DNA of 64,000 nt from Pontiella desulfatans (GCF_900890425.1 NZ_CAAHFG010000001.1:1302001-1366000), one strand, 5' to 3'. Positions 7,844 through 16,473 are shown, counted from the first letter of the stretch. Notes: a model not told the origin generated them from the letters alone. A program made the numbers and translations.

Positions 7844-8974
7844 ATGACTGGATTTGAGCATAGAGGAACGAATAATCCAGGGGATGGTTTGAAGGCGATC
7901 ATCGGAGCCGTGGTCATCGGCCTTTGCGGATTGGGCCATGCCGCCGACTCCTGGGAGGATTTCGACCCTCCGCCCGACTCGGAGTTCGACTGGATTCAAT
8001 TGGATTCCGGCGAGTGGCTCAAGGGCGATCTAAAGGTGATGTATGACCAAAGCCTCGAGTTTGACAGCGACAAAATGGAGCTGCTGGATTTCGATTTCGA
8101 AGACGTGATCCGCCTCCGCACCCGCAATGTCCAGCGCGTACTCGTCCAGAAAACGAGGGGCGAAGCGAAAATCTTTACCGGGCAACTGGAGCTGGAGCAC
8201 GATAGGATTTTTCTCCACAACGATGGCGAATCAGTGGATTTCCCGCGCGAGGAAATCGTTGCCATTGCCCAGCGGGCGGAACACGAACGCAACAAGTGGT
8301 CGGGCAGCCTATCCATCGGTGTGAACATGCGCGGAGGCAACTCGGAGACGATGGACGCGAACGTTTCCGCCAACCTAAAACGGCAGACCGCGCTGACCCG
8401 CTACAATCTCGACTACCTTGCCAACTACAGCGGCACTCGCAACGAGGAAACCGCGAACAACCAGCGCTTGAGCATGGACGCCAATGTGTTCCTCAGCTCG
8501 CGTGTCTACTGGCGTATTGTCGAGGCGGAATTCTATCGCGATAAGTTCAGCAACATCGACCAGCAGTATTCGGTGCATACCGGGGTGGGCTATTATCTGT
8601 TCCACAATCCGAAGCTGGAATGGTCGGTCGGCGCCGGCGCCGGTTACCAGCGCACCGAATATATCTCGGTTGAGGCCGGAGGCGACGAGGCATCGGAATC
8701 CCCTTATTTCGAGGCCGGCACAATGTTTGACTATGAACTCAACTCGAACATAGATTATCTGCTCGACTATTCCTGCCGGGTACTCAACGAGTCGAACGGA
8801 ACCTACACGCACCACTTGGTCACCACGCTATCGATGGATCTGATCGGCGACGATCTGGACTTGGATGTTTCCCTGGTATGGGATCGCGTTGAAGAACCCA
8901 CCGCGGACTCCTCCGGGCGGACGCCGGAGCAGGACGACTACCAACTGATTTTTTCACTCGCATACGATTTTTAA
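7844..8974 (+). CDS. DUF481 family outer-membrane protein
   Basis: 376 residues from ATG 7844. A hydrophobic leader (IIGAVVIGLCGLGHAAD) about 15 residues in acts as a signal peptide, so the true start may be slightly later. Residues about 45-140 form a small strand-rich domain (LDSGEWLKGDLKVMYDQSLEFDSDKM). The C-terminal two thirds are a barrel with the DUF481 pattern: KWSGSLSIGVNMRGGNSETMD, paired strands with alternating Tyr, and a terminal LIFSLAYDF ending in Phe as barrel proteins do. The family contains YdiY-like salt-induced outer-membrane proteins, whose precise function is not established. The next barrel gene follows after 24 bases. Confidence 0.75.
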   Translation: MTGFEHRGTNNPGDGLKAIIGAVVIGLCGLGHAADSWEDFDPPPDSEFDWIQLDSGEWLKGDLKVMYDQSLEFDSDKMELLDFDFEDVIRLRTRNVQRVLVQKTRGEAKIFTGQLELEHDRIFLHNDGESVDFPREEIVAIAQRAEHERNKWSGSLSIGVNMRGGNSETMDANVSANLKRQTALTRYNLDYLANYSGTRNEETANNQRLSMDANVFLSSRVYWRIVEAEFYRDKFSNIDQQYSVHTGVGYYLFHNPKLEWSVGAGAGYQRTEYISVEAGGDEASESPYFEAGTMFDYELNSNIDYLLDYSCRVLNESNGTYTHHLVTTLSMDLIGDDLDLDVSLVWDRVEEPTADSSGRTPEQDDYQLIFSLAYDF

Positions 8975-8998
8975 ACAACCAAGGGAAAGGATAAACCA

Positions 8999-9661
8999 AT
9001 GAAAACGAAAACCTCGATCACCGCCGGCATATTGTGCATGATGGGTGCATTCACCGCGCACGCGAACCAGTACGGCTACGACAGCAAACCCTACACCATC
9101 CAGGCTTTGCTCGGTGGAATTAGATACGACGACCTGTTGTTCACCAGCGAGAACGGTTCTGGCGATTCAGTGGAGGTCGATATGTCGACCCTCCCGCAGC
9201 TCGGTGGCGCGTGGGCCACCTTGCCTAAAGGCGAAAAGCTCCAGTTCGGCATGGAAGCCTCTTTCCTGCTCGGGTTCAAGTTCGACGATGTGAATACCTA
9301 CAGCGGGGTTAAGAATGTTTATGTCGATGTGTCGAGCTACCTATGGATGTTCGATATTGCCGGCGGTGTCTATGCCAACCTTCCCTTGGGCGAAAAGCTT
9401 CGCCTGTACATCGGGGCGGGCCCATTGATCATGCTGGGCTACTACAATTCCGAGAGCGATTATGTCAACACCTCCCATTCCGATACCTCGTTCGGCTGGG
9501 GCGCCTATGCCCGCACGGGTTTTGAGTTGCAGGTTCATCCGGGGGGTTATCTGGGCGCGGGCATCCGCGGCAACTGGTGCGATATCGATTTCACCGATGT
9601 TGGCGGGGCCTCCGAAATCTCCGGTGTGGCCGCATTCATCACCTACACTGCCGGCCTGTAA
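8999..9661 (+). CDS. Outer-membrane beta-barrel protein
   Basis: 220 residues, start at 8999 with AAGGGAAAGG upstream. The signal peptide ends at THAN-like AHANQ (about residue 22). The mature sequence shows about eight amphipathic strands with paired aromatic residues (LRLYIGAGPLIMLGYYN, SFGWGAYARTGFELQV) and glycine-rich turns, typical of an eight-stranded barrel. It ends AAFITYTAGL. It is co-directional and closely spaced with barrel genes on both sides. No substrate can be inferred. Confidence 0.65.
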   Translation: MKTKTSITAGILCMMGAFTAHANQYGYDSKPYTIQALLGGIRYDDLLFTSENGSGDSVEVDMSTLPQLGGAWATLPKGEKLQFGMEASFLLGFKFDDVNTYSGVKNVYVDVSSYLWMFDIAGGVYANLPLGEKLRLYIGAGPLIMLGYYNSESDYVNTSHSDTSFGWGAYARTGFELQVHPGGYLGAGIRGNWCDIDFTDVGGASEISGVAAFITYTAGL

Positions 9662-9679
9662 GCAGGATTGGGGAACAAC

Positions 9680-10480
9680 ATGAAACGCATTTGCATCATC
9701 GTTGGCCTGCTCGGATTCGCCTTGGTTTCGAATGGCGAAACCCAGGAAAAGCCATCCAACTGGCATTTCTCCGGTAATGTCGTCTACAGCTCCCGCTCAC
9801 TGGATGGCACTATTGTTAGCCACAATGCCATCTCCGAGGGGGCATACGGCCATATGGTCACCACCGGCGATGCCATGGGCGTGGACGACAGCCAGGGCGC
9901 GATGCTCGCCATCGCCGCGCAATACAAGCGTTTCGGCATTGGGATAAACTACATGCCTACCTCGTTCGAGGGAGCTGGATCGGCGCTGGTCGCAGGATCC
10001 GGGGCCAATGCCGGCTTGTTCTTCGAAACACCGCTCGAGACGAAGATCGATGTGGATATGCTGCTCGCCAGCGCCTACTACAACTTTGTCCAAACCCGCG
10101 ACTCGGTGTTCGGCATCGGCTTTGGCCTGGGCCAAACCATGGTCGATCTAAGCATCAGCCCGGAGGTGGGTGCCGCCCTGGTATACGACGGGCAGCTCCC
10201 TTTCGGTTTCTTGCGCATGCACTTCAATAGCAGGTATAAGCGGTTTCTTTATGGTTTCGCTTTAAATGGACTCAGTCTCGATGTGGATGGCGCAAACATT
10301 GTCTATTCCGATTACAAGGTCGATCTTGGCTATCGCTTAGTCGATAGACGCTTCAAGCTCGATCTCGTTGGTGGCTACCGCTTGGTCAACTTCGCGGTGG
10401 ATCTGCAAGGAACCACGAGCGAAATCGCTGCAGACGTTTCGCTCGAAGGCCCGTTCGTTGGAATCTCCGCGATCTATTGA
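9680..10480 (+). CDS. Outer-membrane beta-barrel protein
   Basis: 266 residues. ATG 9680 is chosen over an in-frame TTG at 9668, because GGATTGGGG lies upstream and the leader MKRICIIVGLLGFALVSNGE is a complete signal peptide. The mature part has repeated amphipathic strands (FGIGINYMPTSFEG, SVFGIGFGLGQTMVDLSI, KLDLVGGYRLVNFAVDL) and ends FVGISAIY. It starts 18 bases after the previous barrel gene, so the three barrel genes 7844-10480 are probably one transcription unit. Function unknown. Confidence 0.65.
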   Translation: MKRICIIVGLLGFALVSNGETQEKPSNWHFSGNVVYSSRSLDGTIVSHNAISEGAYGHMVTTGDAMGVDDSQGAMLAIAAQYKRFGIGINYMPTSFEGAGSALVAGSGANAGLFFETPLETKIDVDMLLASAYYNFVQTRDSVFGIGFGLGQTMVDLSISPEVGAALVYDGQLPFGFLRMHFNSRYKRFLYGFALNGLSLDVDGANIVYSDYKVDLGYRLVDRRFKLDLVGGYRLVNFAVDLQGTTSEIAADVSLEGPFVGISAIY

Positions 10481-10644
10481 TGGGACTTGCACGGGTACCG
10501 CTGCAACGCGGACGGAACGCTGGAGCTCGCAGGGGCTTCAATTTCGTTAAATTTTGTTTCCCCGGACGGAGGTTCTGCTATGTTTCCCCCGATTTGCCAG
10601 TGAATGTCTGCGGGGGTGCTTCAGGGGTGAAACGGAGAAAATGA

Positions 10645-11523
10645 ATGATTGATACCACTGAAACAGTACGACCCGCACGCATCCCGGAATGGATGCGACG
10701 CCCGATCCAAACCGATGTGGACTATGCGGAAACGCATGCCACACTCAAGAAAAACGGCCTGCACACCGTCTGCGAGGATGCCAAATGCCCGAACCGGCAC
10801 GAGTGCTGGAACCACGGCACGGCAACCATCATGATTCTCGGCAATGTCTGCACGCGCGATTGCCGCTTCTGCTCGATTGCCACCGGCAAGCCGGACGGCC
10901 TCGACACCGAAGAGCCGCAGCGCGTGGCCGAAGCGGTCGAAACCATGAAGCTCAAGCATGTGGTGATCACTAGTGTCACCCGCGACGACCTGCCCGACGG
11001 CGGCGCCGAAATCTTTGCGCAGACCATCATGGCGATCAAAACACGCATGCCGGAAGTGACCGTCGAAGTGCTGACGCCGGACTTCCTCGGGCGCAAGGAG
11101 CTGCTCTTCAAGGTGCTGGATGCCGGGCCGGTGGTGTTCAACCACAACGTGGAAACCGTGAAGCGGCTGCAGCGCTCGATCCGTTCCGGGGCAACCTATG
11201 AGCGGTCGCTGAAGATCTTGAAACATGCCTCCGAATACGGCGATGGTTCCATCAAGGTCAAAACCGGGATCATGCTGGGGCTTGGCGAAACGAACGAAGA
11301 GGTCATGGAATGCCTACAGGATATTTATGACCACGGTGTCCGCCTGTTGACGATCGGGCAATACATGGCCCCGACGCGCGACCATGCCCGGACAAAGCGC
11401 TTCGTCACCCCAAAGGAATTTACCGACTTCGAGGACGCCGCCTACAAAATCGGTTTTGAGGCCGTCGCCTCAGGCCCGCTCGTCCGCTCGTCCTACCGGG
11501 CCGATAACATGGTCACTGCCTGA
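10645..11523 (+). CDS. lipA: Lipoyl synthase
   Basis: 292 residues. It inserts two sulfur atoms into protein-bound octanoyl chains to make lipoyl groups, using radical SAM chemistry in the cytoplasm. The auxiliary cluster motif C-x4-C-x5-C is present at Cys43, Cys48 and Cys54 (CEDAKCPNRHEC), and the radical SAM motif C-x3-C-x2-C at Cys69, Cys73 and Cys76 (CTRDCRFC). The C-terminal RSSYRAD carries the conserved Arg-Ser that ligates the auxiliary cluster. Length and all key residues are normal. ATG 10645 is used because ATG 10641 runs straight into a stop (ATGAATGATTGA). No lipB or lplA is adjacent. A glycosyltransferase gene follows after 15 bases. Confidence 0.95.
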   Translation: MIDTTETVRPARIPEWMRRPIQTDVDYAETHATLKKNGLHTVCEDAKCPNRHECWNHGTATIMILGNVCTRDCRFCSIATGKPDGLDTEEPQRVAEAVETMKLKHVVITSVTRDDLPDGGAEIFAQTIMAIKTRMPEVTVEVLTPDFLGRKELLFKVLDAGPVVFNHNVETVKRLQRSIRSGATYERSLKILKHASEYGDGSIKVKTGIMLGLGETNEEVMECLQDIYDHGVRLLTIGQYMAPTRDHARTKRFVTPKEFTDFEDAAYKIGFEAVASGPLVRSSYRADNMVTA

Positions 11524-11538
11524 CCGGGATGCCGCGCC

Positions 11539-12273
11539 ATGGATCACGCAAACCAAACCGGGAAGATTGAAAAACTTTGCGTGTTGGTTTGCGCGTTCAA
11601 CGAGTCTGGGCACATTGGGCAGGTGGTTCGCGGCATCATCGAGCACCAGGCCTGCGAAGTGGTTGTGGTCGATGATGGTTCCTCCGACAACACGGCAACG
11701 TTGGCCGAACAGGCCGGAGCACGTGTCCTGCGCAATTCGGAAAACCTAGGTAAAGGCGCTTCGCTCAAGCGCGGTTTCGAGCATGTGTGCAACCAAGGCT
11801 TCGACGCCGTGGTGGTGGTGGATGGCGACGGGCAGCATGACCCGGCCGAGATTGGGTGTTTTCTGGATGCCTACGAGCGCACCCGGATTCCCGTGCTGGT
11901 GGGCAACCGCATGGCCGACACGACCGGCATGCCCTATATCCGGCGCTGGACGAACCGAACCATGGCTTGGATCCTGAACCGGTTGGTAAGGATCTATGTG
12001 GCGGATCCACCCTGTGGCTACCGCTTCTACCGCACCGATGTGTTGCCGTTCATCATGAGCGACCTGCCGCGGTTCGCTTTTGAATTCGATGTGCTGGTGC
12101 ACGCCGCCCTTCGGCATATCCGGATCGACTCGGTGCGGGTATCGACCATCTACAACCGCAAGCGCCGCAGCCACGTCGCACCCATTCGCGATGCCTGGCT
12201 CCTGCTGCAGGTGGTCAGGCACCACTTCCTGCTCAGTCGCCGCAATCCTGCCTTTGGCTCTTTCCCGGAATAG
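11539..12273 (+). CDS. Family 2 glycosyltransferase, polyprenyl-phosphate type
   Basis: 244 residues, GT-A fold. The N-terminus carries VLVCAFNESGHIGQVV and the nucleotide-binding VVVVDDGSSDNT. The DxD-like metal site is VVVVDGDGQHDP, followed by an LVGNRM strand and a PCGYRFYR segment near residue 160. This order matches dolichol-phosphate mannosyltransferase and undecaprenyl-phosphate glycosyltransferases, which charge a lipid carrier with a sugar on the inner membrane. No C-terminal membrane helices are present, so it is the short soluble form. It lies 15 bases after lipA, an unrelated pathway. Donor and acceptor cannot be read from sequence. Confidence 0.85.
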   Translation: MDHANQTGKIEKLCVLVCAFNESGHIGQVVRGIIEHQACEVVVVDDGSSDNTATLAEQAGARVLRNSENLGKGASLKRGFEHVCNQGFDAVVVVDGDGQHDPAEIGCFLDAYERTRIPVLVGNRMADTTGMPYIRRWTNRTMAWILNRLVRIYVADPPCGYRFYRTDVLPFIMSDLPRFAFEFDVLVHAALRHIRIDSVRVSTIYNRKRRSHVAPIRDAWLLLQVVRHHFLLSRRNPAFGSFPE

Positions 12274-12370
12274 GACTGCCCGGTTGTCGAGGCTGGCGGC
12301 CGGAAACCCATTCGGTGACGAAAATCATCTATCCCCGCCCAAAAAGTCCAAGGCCGTTGGACATGTAGCC

Positions 12371-13189
12371 TTAATAGATATGCGGTACGAAGTTTTGTTC
12401 CTCGTGCGGTGGGCGCTCATAGGAACCGTCATCCGCCCGCGGAGGCAGCTTGATCGATTCCGGTGTGAGGTCTTCATAGGGAATCTGGCTGAGCAGATGC
12501 GAAATGCAGTTGAGGCGCGCTTTCTTTTTGTCGTCGGCCTCCACCACCCACCACGGGGCCTTTTCGATATCCGTGTGCTCGAACATGTCATCCTTGGCCT
12601 TGGAATATTCCGCCCATTTTTCGCGCGATTTCAAGTCCATCGGGCTCAGCTTCCAACGTTTGGTGGGATCGTCGATCCGCGAGAGGAACCGCTTTTCCTG
12701 TTCCTCGTCGCTGACTGAGAACCAATATTTGATCAGGATGATTCCCGAACGGATAATCATGCGCTCAAACTGCGGGCAGGACTTGAAAAATTCCTGAACC
12801 TGGTCTTCCGTAACAAATCCCATCACGCGGTCCACGCCGGCGCAGTTGTACCAGGAGCGGTCGAACAGGGCAATTTCGCCTGCGGCGGGAAGCTCGGGCA
12901 CATAGCGCTGGAAATACCATTGCGTCTCCTCGCGCTCCGTCGGCTTGCCCAGCGCGACCACCCGGGCAACGCGGGGATTCAGGCTTTCGGTAATGCGCTT
13001 GATCACGCCGCCCTTGCCGGCGGCATCGCGACCTTCGAAAAGGACGACCACCTTAAGCCCCTTGTACTTGACCCATTCCTGGAGTTTCACCAGTTCCACC
13101 TGCAAGCGGGCCAGCTCCGACTCATAGTGTTTCTTTTCCAGTTTGCCGTTCTTCTTGTAACCCTTCTTGCGTTTTTCCTGATCCGGCAC
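12371..13189 (-). CDS. ppk2: Polyphosphate kinase 2 (PPK2 family)
   Basis: 272 residues, the usual length for one-domain PPK2. The enzyme transfers phosphate between polyphosphate and nucleotides in the cytoplasm. Walker A is GRDAAGKGG (residues 53-61). The Walker B/lid region is FDRSWYNCAGVDRVMGF (from residue 109), and the C-terminal half has the lid pattern PTKRWKLSPMDLKSREKW. The family almost always has Arg after DRSWYN (DRSWYNRAGVE). Here that codon is TGC (Cys116), one base from CGC, so activity may be altered. The N-terminus is Lys-rich and helical. It is transcribed against its neighbours and is probably a single-gene unit. Confidence 0.9.
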   Translation of the reverse strand: MPDQEKRKKGYKKNGKLEKKHYESELARLQVELVKLQEWVKYKGLKVVVLFEGRDAAGKGGVIKRITESLNPRVARVVALGKPTEREETQWYFQRYVPELPAAGEIALFDRSWYNCAGVDRVMGFVTEDQVQEFFKSCPQFERMIIRSGIILIKYWFSVSDEEQEKRFLSRIDDPTKRWKLSPMDLKSREKWAEYSKAKDDMFEHTDIEKAPWWVVEADDKKKARLNCISHLLSQIPYEDLTPESIKLPPRADDGSYERPPHEEQNFVPHIY

Positions 13190-13370
13190 GTCCTGCCTCC
13201 CTTTTCGGTTATAAACTCAACACAGTTTAGGTTCACCTCGATATCCCGTCAATTTCCAAGCGCAGATTGATTTCCATATTTTTTGTCTAAAAACTTGAAT
13301 TGAAGACGTTGGGTGGTTAGAACGAAATGCTTGCACAAGCGAAATGAAAGCAATGCAAAAGGGTGGCGCA

Positions 13371-14123
13371 ATGGTTCAGATGATGGGCAGGGAAAAGGAA
13401 ATCCTGCGGATTCTATCGGAAGACAGCGGGAAAACGGTTACGGAAATCAGCGAAATGCTGGAGGTTTCGGCCGTGACGATCCGTAGCGACCTGAAGGCGC
13501 TGGCCGACAAGGGGCTGGTGGTTCGCACGCGCGGCGGCGCTTTCCCCGCTTTCCACCCCTCCATCCTGGAGCGCCAGAAAAACATGGTCGAGGAAAAGGA
13601 ACGCATCGCCAAGGCCGCCGCCGACCATGTTGAAGATGGCGACAACATCATGATTGTCGCCGGAACCACCACGCCGCTGATGGTGAAATATCTGCTCGGC
13701 AAGCGCGACATCCACATTGTGACCAACTCGACGCTCATCTACCCCCAGGCGCGCATCAACCCGGCGCTACGCCTGACCGTGGTCGGCGGCGAATTCCGCG
13801 CCGCCGGCGAGGCGATGCTCGGGCCCAATGCCACGCGCGACATGCAGCAGTTCCATGCCAACAAGGCCTTTCTCGGCACCGACGGCGTTTCGCTCGGGAA
13901 GGGCATCACCGCCGATGTGGTGGAGATGGCGGAGATTGTGAAAGTCGCCGCCGCGCAATCCGACCAACGCATCCTGCTGGCCGATTCGTCGAAATATGGC
14001 CGGGCGGGGTTCGCGCACATCATGGGGTTGGAAAACATCGATGTGCTCATTACCGACACGGGGTTGCCCGCCGGCGCACGCCATGCGCTTGAAGAAGCCG
14101 GTTTGTTGGTCGAACAGGTTTAA
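13371..14123 (+). CDS. DeoR/GlpR-family transcriptional regulator
   Basis: 250 residues from ATG 13371, preferred over ATG 13344 because a GGGTGG lies 5-10 bases before it and the earlier ATG has none. The N-terminal winged helix (GREKEILRILSEDSGKTVTEISEMLEVSAVTIRSDLKAL) is typical of the family and is followed by RTRGGA. The C-terminal DeoRC sensor domain resembles ribose-5-phosphate isomerase (VAGTTTPLMVKYL, NKAFLGTDGVS, ILLADSSKYG). Such regulators bind phosphorylated sugars and repress adjacent catabolic operons. The deoC gene 167 bases downstream on the same strand suggests control of deoxyribose-phosphate use, possibly with autoregulation. Confidence 0.85.
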   Translation: MVQMMGREKEILRILSEDSGKTVTEISEMLEVSAVTIRSDLKALADKGLVVRTRGGAFPAFHPSILERQKNMVEEKERIAKAAADHVEDGDNIMIVAGTTTPLMVKYLLGKRDIHIVTNSTLIYPQARINPALRLTVVGGEFRAAGEAMLGPNATRDMQQFHANKAFLGTDGVSLGKGITADVVEMAEIVKVAAAQSDQRILLADSSKYGRAGFAHIMGLENIDVLITDTGLPAGARHALEEAGLLVEQV

Positions 14124-14149
14124 CAGGAAGGAAGAGATAGGGGAAATCA

Positions 14150-14278
14150 ATGCTAATTTCGTCGAAGGAAGTGGCCGACTTTGCCCACGCCCGTGGCGTG
14201 AACGAAAAGCCTCACGCCGCCATGAAGAAAAACATTGCCGCCAAGATGAACAAATTTGGTTCAGCGGGCCGCGCATAA
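14150..14278 (+). CDS. Small ORF between the regulator gene and deoC
   Basis: 42 codons, ATG at 14150 with GATAGGGGAA a few bases upstream and TAA at 14276-14278. The peptide begins MLISSKEVADFAHARGV and is basic (KKNIAAKMNKF). It lies 26 bases after the regulator and 11 bases before deoC, all on one strand, so it is likely co-transcribed. I recognise no family. It could be a small protein, a leader peptide for deoC or the remnant of a longer gene. Confidence 0.4.
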   Translation: MLISSKEVADFAHARGVNEKPHAAMKKNIAAKMNKFGSAGRA

Positions 14279-14289
14279 AGGAGTTGACT

Positions 14290-14976
14290 ATGTATACTGT
14301 TGAACAAGTCGCCGCCACCATCGACCACGCCGTGCTTAAACCGGAGCAAACCGAACAGGACGTACGCGACAATGCCGGCCTGTGCATCGAGCGCGGTGTG
14401 GCCAGCATGTGTGTGCGGCCGTGCGACGTAAAGCTTGCCGCCGGGTTGCTCAAGGATTCGCCCGTCCTGGTTTCGTGCGTGCTCAGTTTTCCGCATGGCG
14501 CGGATGCAACCCCGGTGAAAGCGGCACAGGCCAGGCAAGCCATCGAAGACGGCGTGCAGGAAATCGATATGGTCATGAACATTGGCCAGTTCCTCTCCGG
14601 AAACTACGACTTCGTGCGCGACGACATCAAGGCCGTCGTCGAAGTCGCCCATGCAACCGGCGTGATTGTGAAGGTCATTCAGGAAAGCTGCTATCTCACC
14701 TTGGAGCAAGTCGCCAAGGCCTGCGAACTCTCCTTCGAAGCCGGCGCGGATTTCGTGAAAACCTCCACGGGTTTCGGCTCCTCCTCCGCCACGCTGGAAA
14801 TCATCGATGTCATGATTAAGACAGTCGGCGGCAGGATGAAAATAAAAGCCTCCGGTGGCATCCGCGATTGGGCCACCGCGGTCGCCTATTTGGAGCAGGG
14901 CGTCGATCGTCTCGGAATCGGGGCAACGGCGACGGTTCTGGATGGGGGAATATCGCGTTGCCTCAAAAATAAATGA
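14290..14976 (+). CDS. deoC: Deoxyribose-phosphate aldolase
   Basis: 228 residues. It splits 2-deoxyribose 5-phosphate into glyceraldehyde 3-phosphate and acetaldehyde in the cytoplasm, feeding nucleoside sugars into glycolysis. The TIM-barrel landmarks are present: the catalytic Asp region EIDMVMNIG, the Schiff-base lysine Lys157 in DFVKTSTGF and the proton-relay lysine Lys186 in KIKASGGIR. The start is ATG 14290 with GGAG upstream. The last nine codons (GISRCLKNK, from about 14948) lie inside the left inverted repeat of an insertion sequence, so the native C-terminus has probably been replaced. The catalytic core is intact. Confidence 0.93.
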   Translation: MYTVEQVAATIDHAVLKPEQTEQDVRDNAGLCIERGVASMCVRPCDVKLAAGLLKDSPVLVSCVLSFPHGADATPVKAAQARQAIEDGVQEIDMVMNIGQFLSGNYDFVRDDIKAVVEVAHATGVIVKVIQESCYLTLEQVAKACELSFEAGADFVKTSTGFGSSSATLEIIDVMIKTVGGRMKIKASGGIRDWATAVAYLEQGVDRLGIGATATVLDGGISRCLKNK

Positions 14977-14981
14977 CACCG
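14948..14981. repeat. Left inverted repeat of the second IS, overlapping the deoC end
   Basis: Pairs with 16318-16350. It spans the last codons and TGA stop of deoC (14974-14976). Confidence 0.7.
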
Positions 14982-15013
14982 TAGAGGTGCGGATGAGGAG
15001 TCGTTTGACTGCA

Positions 15014-16237
15014 TTAATGGGTACCCTCTAATTCGGGGGTTGTCAAGGTGGGGAGGCAGTCGGGGAACCCGGGTTCCCCGACTGCGGCGGACTCGCCGGT
15101 TTTCTTCATTTTTTCGATCTTGCGACGTCGGCGCTGGATGCGATTGCCCAGCTCGAAAGGGTCGAGCGTTTCGTATTCGCGTTGCAGAGCAGCCTCCTGT
15201 TGTTCGCCAAGGATGCCGCTGACCTTCAGGCGGTCAAAGGGCGTGGCGGGGGCATCGTATTTCTTTTTGTACCGGCTTTTGACGCGAACCTTGCTTTTTA
15301 GCTTGAACGAGGGTTTGAAGAAGTTGTTGAGCCGTTCCCAGTCGCGGTAGAGTGCGTTGAGCTCTCTGATCATGGCCGGGTTGTCGAGCCGGTCGTAGCC
15401 GAGCAACTCGCGCACGTGCGTCCAGTTCTTTTGTTCGACATGGGCGTTGTCGTTCTTGTGGTACGGTCTGCTGCGTGTAAAACAGACGGGCTGTTTGCGT
15501 TGCAGGAAGTAGCGCGTGAGATGGTGGTTGAGGAACTCGCTGCCGTTGTCGCAGTCGAAGCCCAGGATGGCGAAGGGCAGCTTGTTTTCCACGTCGTGGG
15601 TTTGGTGCATCACGCCTTCAGCGCCTTTGTTCCAGACCGCGCGGGTTACCGTCCAGGTGCTTATGATGTCCGTATAGGTGATCGACCAGATGAAGTCCCC
15701 GCTCATCGATCCGCCACAGTGGGCTACTGTGTCGGCTTCGAGATAGCCGGGCCGGTCGATGTCCTCGGTGGAGGTGCGGATTGGGATCTGATTCTTGAGC
15801 AGCGAGCCGGGCTTGGTACCGGTATTGCGCCTTCGCTGGTACTGCGCTTTGAAGGGTTTGAGCACCCGGTCGATGCTTGCCGGGCTGATTCTCAGTAGCT
15901 TTTCACGGCATTCGGTCGATAGCGGTTCGTAATGTTTTTCATAGTGCTTCAGCCAATGTGGCATAGCAGGCTTGAGGCGCTTCCCGCACAGTTGTCCAGA
16001 ACGAAGCCACAGAGTTTTGAGGGTCTTGCGCAATTCAGCAGAGTCGTACTCGCCTTTGCGGCCGCGTTTGCCCCTGGAGGGCGTAAACGAGTCGTTGAGC
16101 AGCTTGGTGGCATGCTTGCGATCATAGCCGCATACCGCGCATACTTCATCGAGCAACCGGGTCTTGTAGGCCTTTTCCGCGCGCCTATAGCGGCGTTTTT
16201 GTACCGCGATGTATTCCATTCTGGTTTCGCAACTCAT
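15014..16237 (-). CDS. Integrase-fold DDE transposase
   Basis: 407 residues from ATG 16237 (MSCETRMEY). The ATG at 16246 sits directly against the GGGAGG ribosome binding site, so the inner start has better spacing. The N-terminal part is a helical DNA-binding region with repeated basic residues (KRRYRRAEKAYKTR, CGYDRKHATKLL). The catalytic core has Asp in YLEADTVAHCGG, Asp in LGFDCDNGSEF and Glu in DNAHVEQKNW, the DDE arrangement of retrovirus-type integrases. The C-terminus is rich in basic residues (QRRRRKIEKMKK). It resembles integrase-type transposases annotated only as an integrase catalytic domain; I cannot name the IS family. The frame is intact. Confidence 0.82.
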   Translation of the reverse strand: MSCETRMEYIAVQKRRYRRAEKAYKTRLLDEVCAVCGYDRKHATKLLNDSFTPSRGKRGRKGEYDSAELRKTLKTLWLRSGQLCGKRLKPAMPHWLKHYEKHYEPLSTECREKLLRISPASIDRVLKPFKAQYQRRRNTGTKPGSLLKNQIPIRTSTEDIDRPGYLEADTVAHCGGSMSGDFIWSITYTDIISTWTVTRAVWNKGAEGVMHQTHDVENKLPFAILGFDCDNGSEFLNHHLTRYFLQRKQPVCFTRSRPYHKNDNAHVEQKNWTHVRELLGYDRLDNPAMIRELNALYRDWERLNNFFKPSFKLKSKVRVKSRYKKKYDAPATPFDRLKVSGILGEQQEAALQREYETLDPFELGNRIQRRRRKIEKMKKTGESAAVGEPGFPDCLPTLTTPELEGTH

Positions 16238-16249
16238 CTCTTTCATCCT

Positions 16250-16263
16250 CCCTGTATACAGGG
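16250..16263. promoter_or_regulatory. Perfect palindrome upstream of the transposase start
   Basis: CCCTGTATACAGGG is a 14-bp perfect palindrome ending 12 bases before the chosen start codon and overlapping the ribosome binding site. It may be an operator or an mRNA hairpin that limits transposase translation (inference). Confidence 0.4.
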
Positions 16264-16317
16264 TGTGATTTTTTGTGAGTCAACGAATCCTTTCCGCCCG
16301 CATCCTATCGGATGCTT

Positions 16318-16350
16318 CGGTGTCATTTAATTTGAGGCAACTCGATATCC
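16318..16350. repeat. Right inverted repeat of the second IS
   Basis: Near-complement of 14948-14981, including the invariant CGGTGTCATTT at 16318-16328. Confidence 0.7.
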
Positions 16351-16473
16351 AAGAGCGATTATTAAAGAACGGGTGGAAGAAAAATGATTGGGTGCAAAAT
16401 GTTGTCCTGTCAACGGATGCAGTCGAAGCCAGTTTTTTTCTTTTAAGGATTTTGCTAAATAGAGGTCCTTGAA

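Larger units (their letters stand above)
14948..16350. mobile_element. Insertion sequence with about 33-bp imperfect terminal inverted repeats
   Basis: The sequence 14948-14981 (GAATATCGCGTTGCCTCAAA...AATGACACCG) reappears inverted at 16318-16350 with about four differences. A second shared block, TCGTTTGACT at 15001-15010 and its near complement AGTCAACGA at 16278-16286, lies further in. Between them is one transposase gene on the minus strand. The element is about 1.4 kb, a normal size. The left repeat contains the end and stop codon of deoC. I saw no clear target duplication. An alternative is that the inverted repeats belong to the host region and the element sits inside them. Confidence 0.7.
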
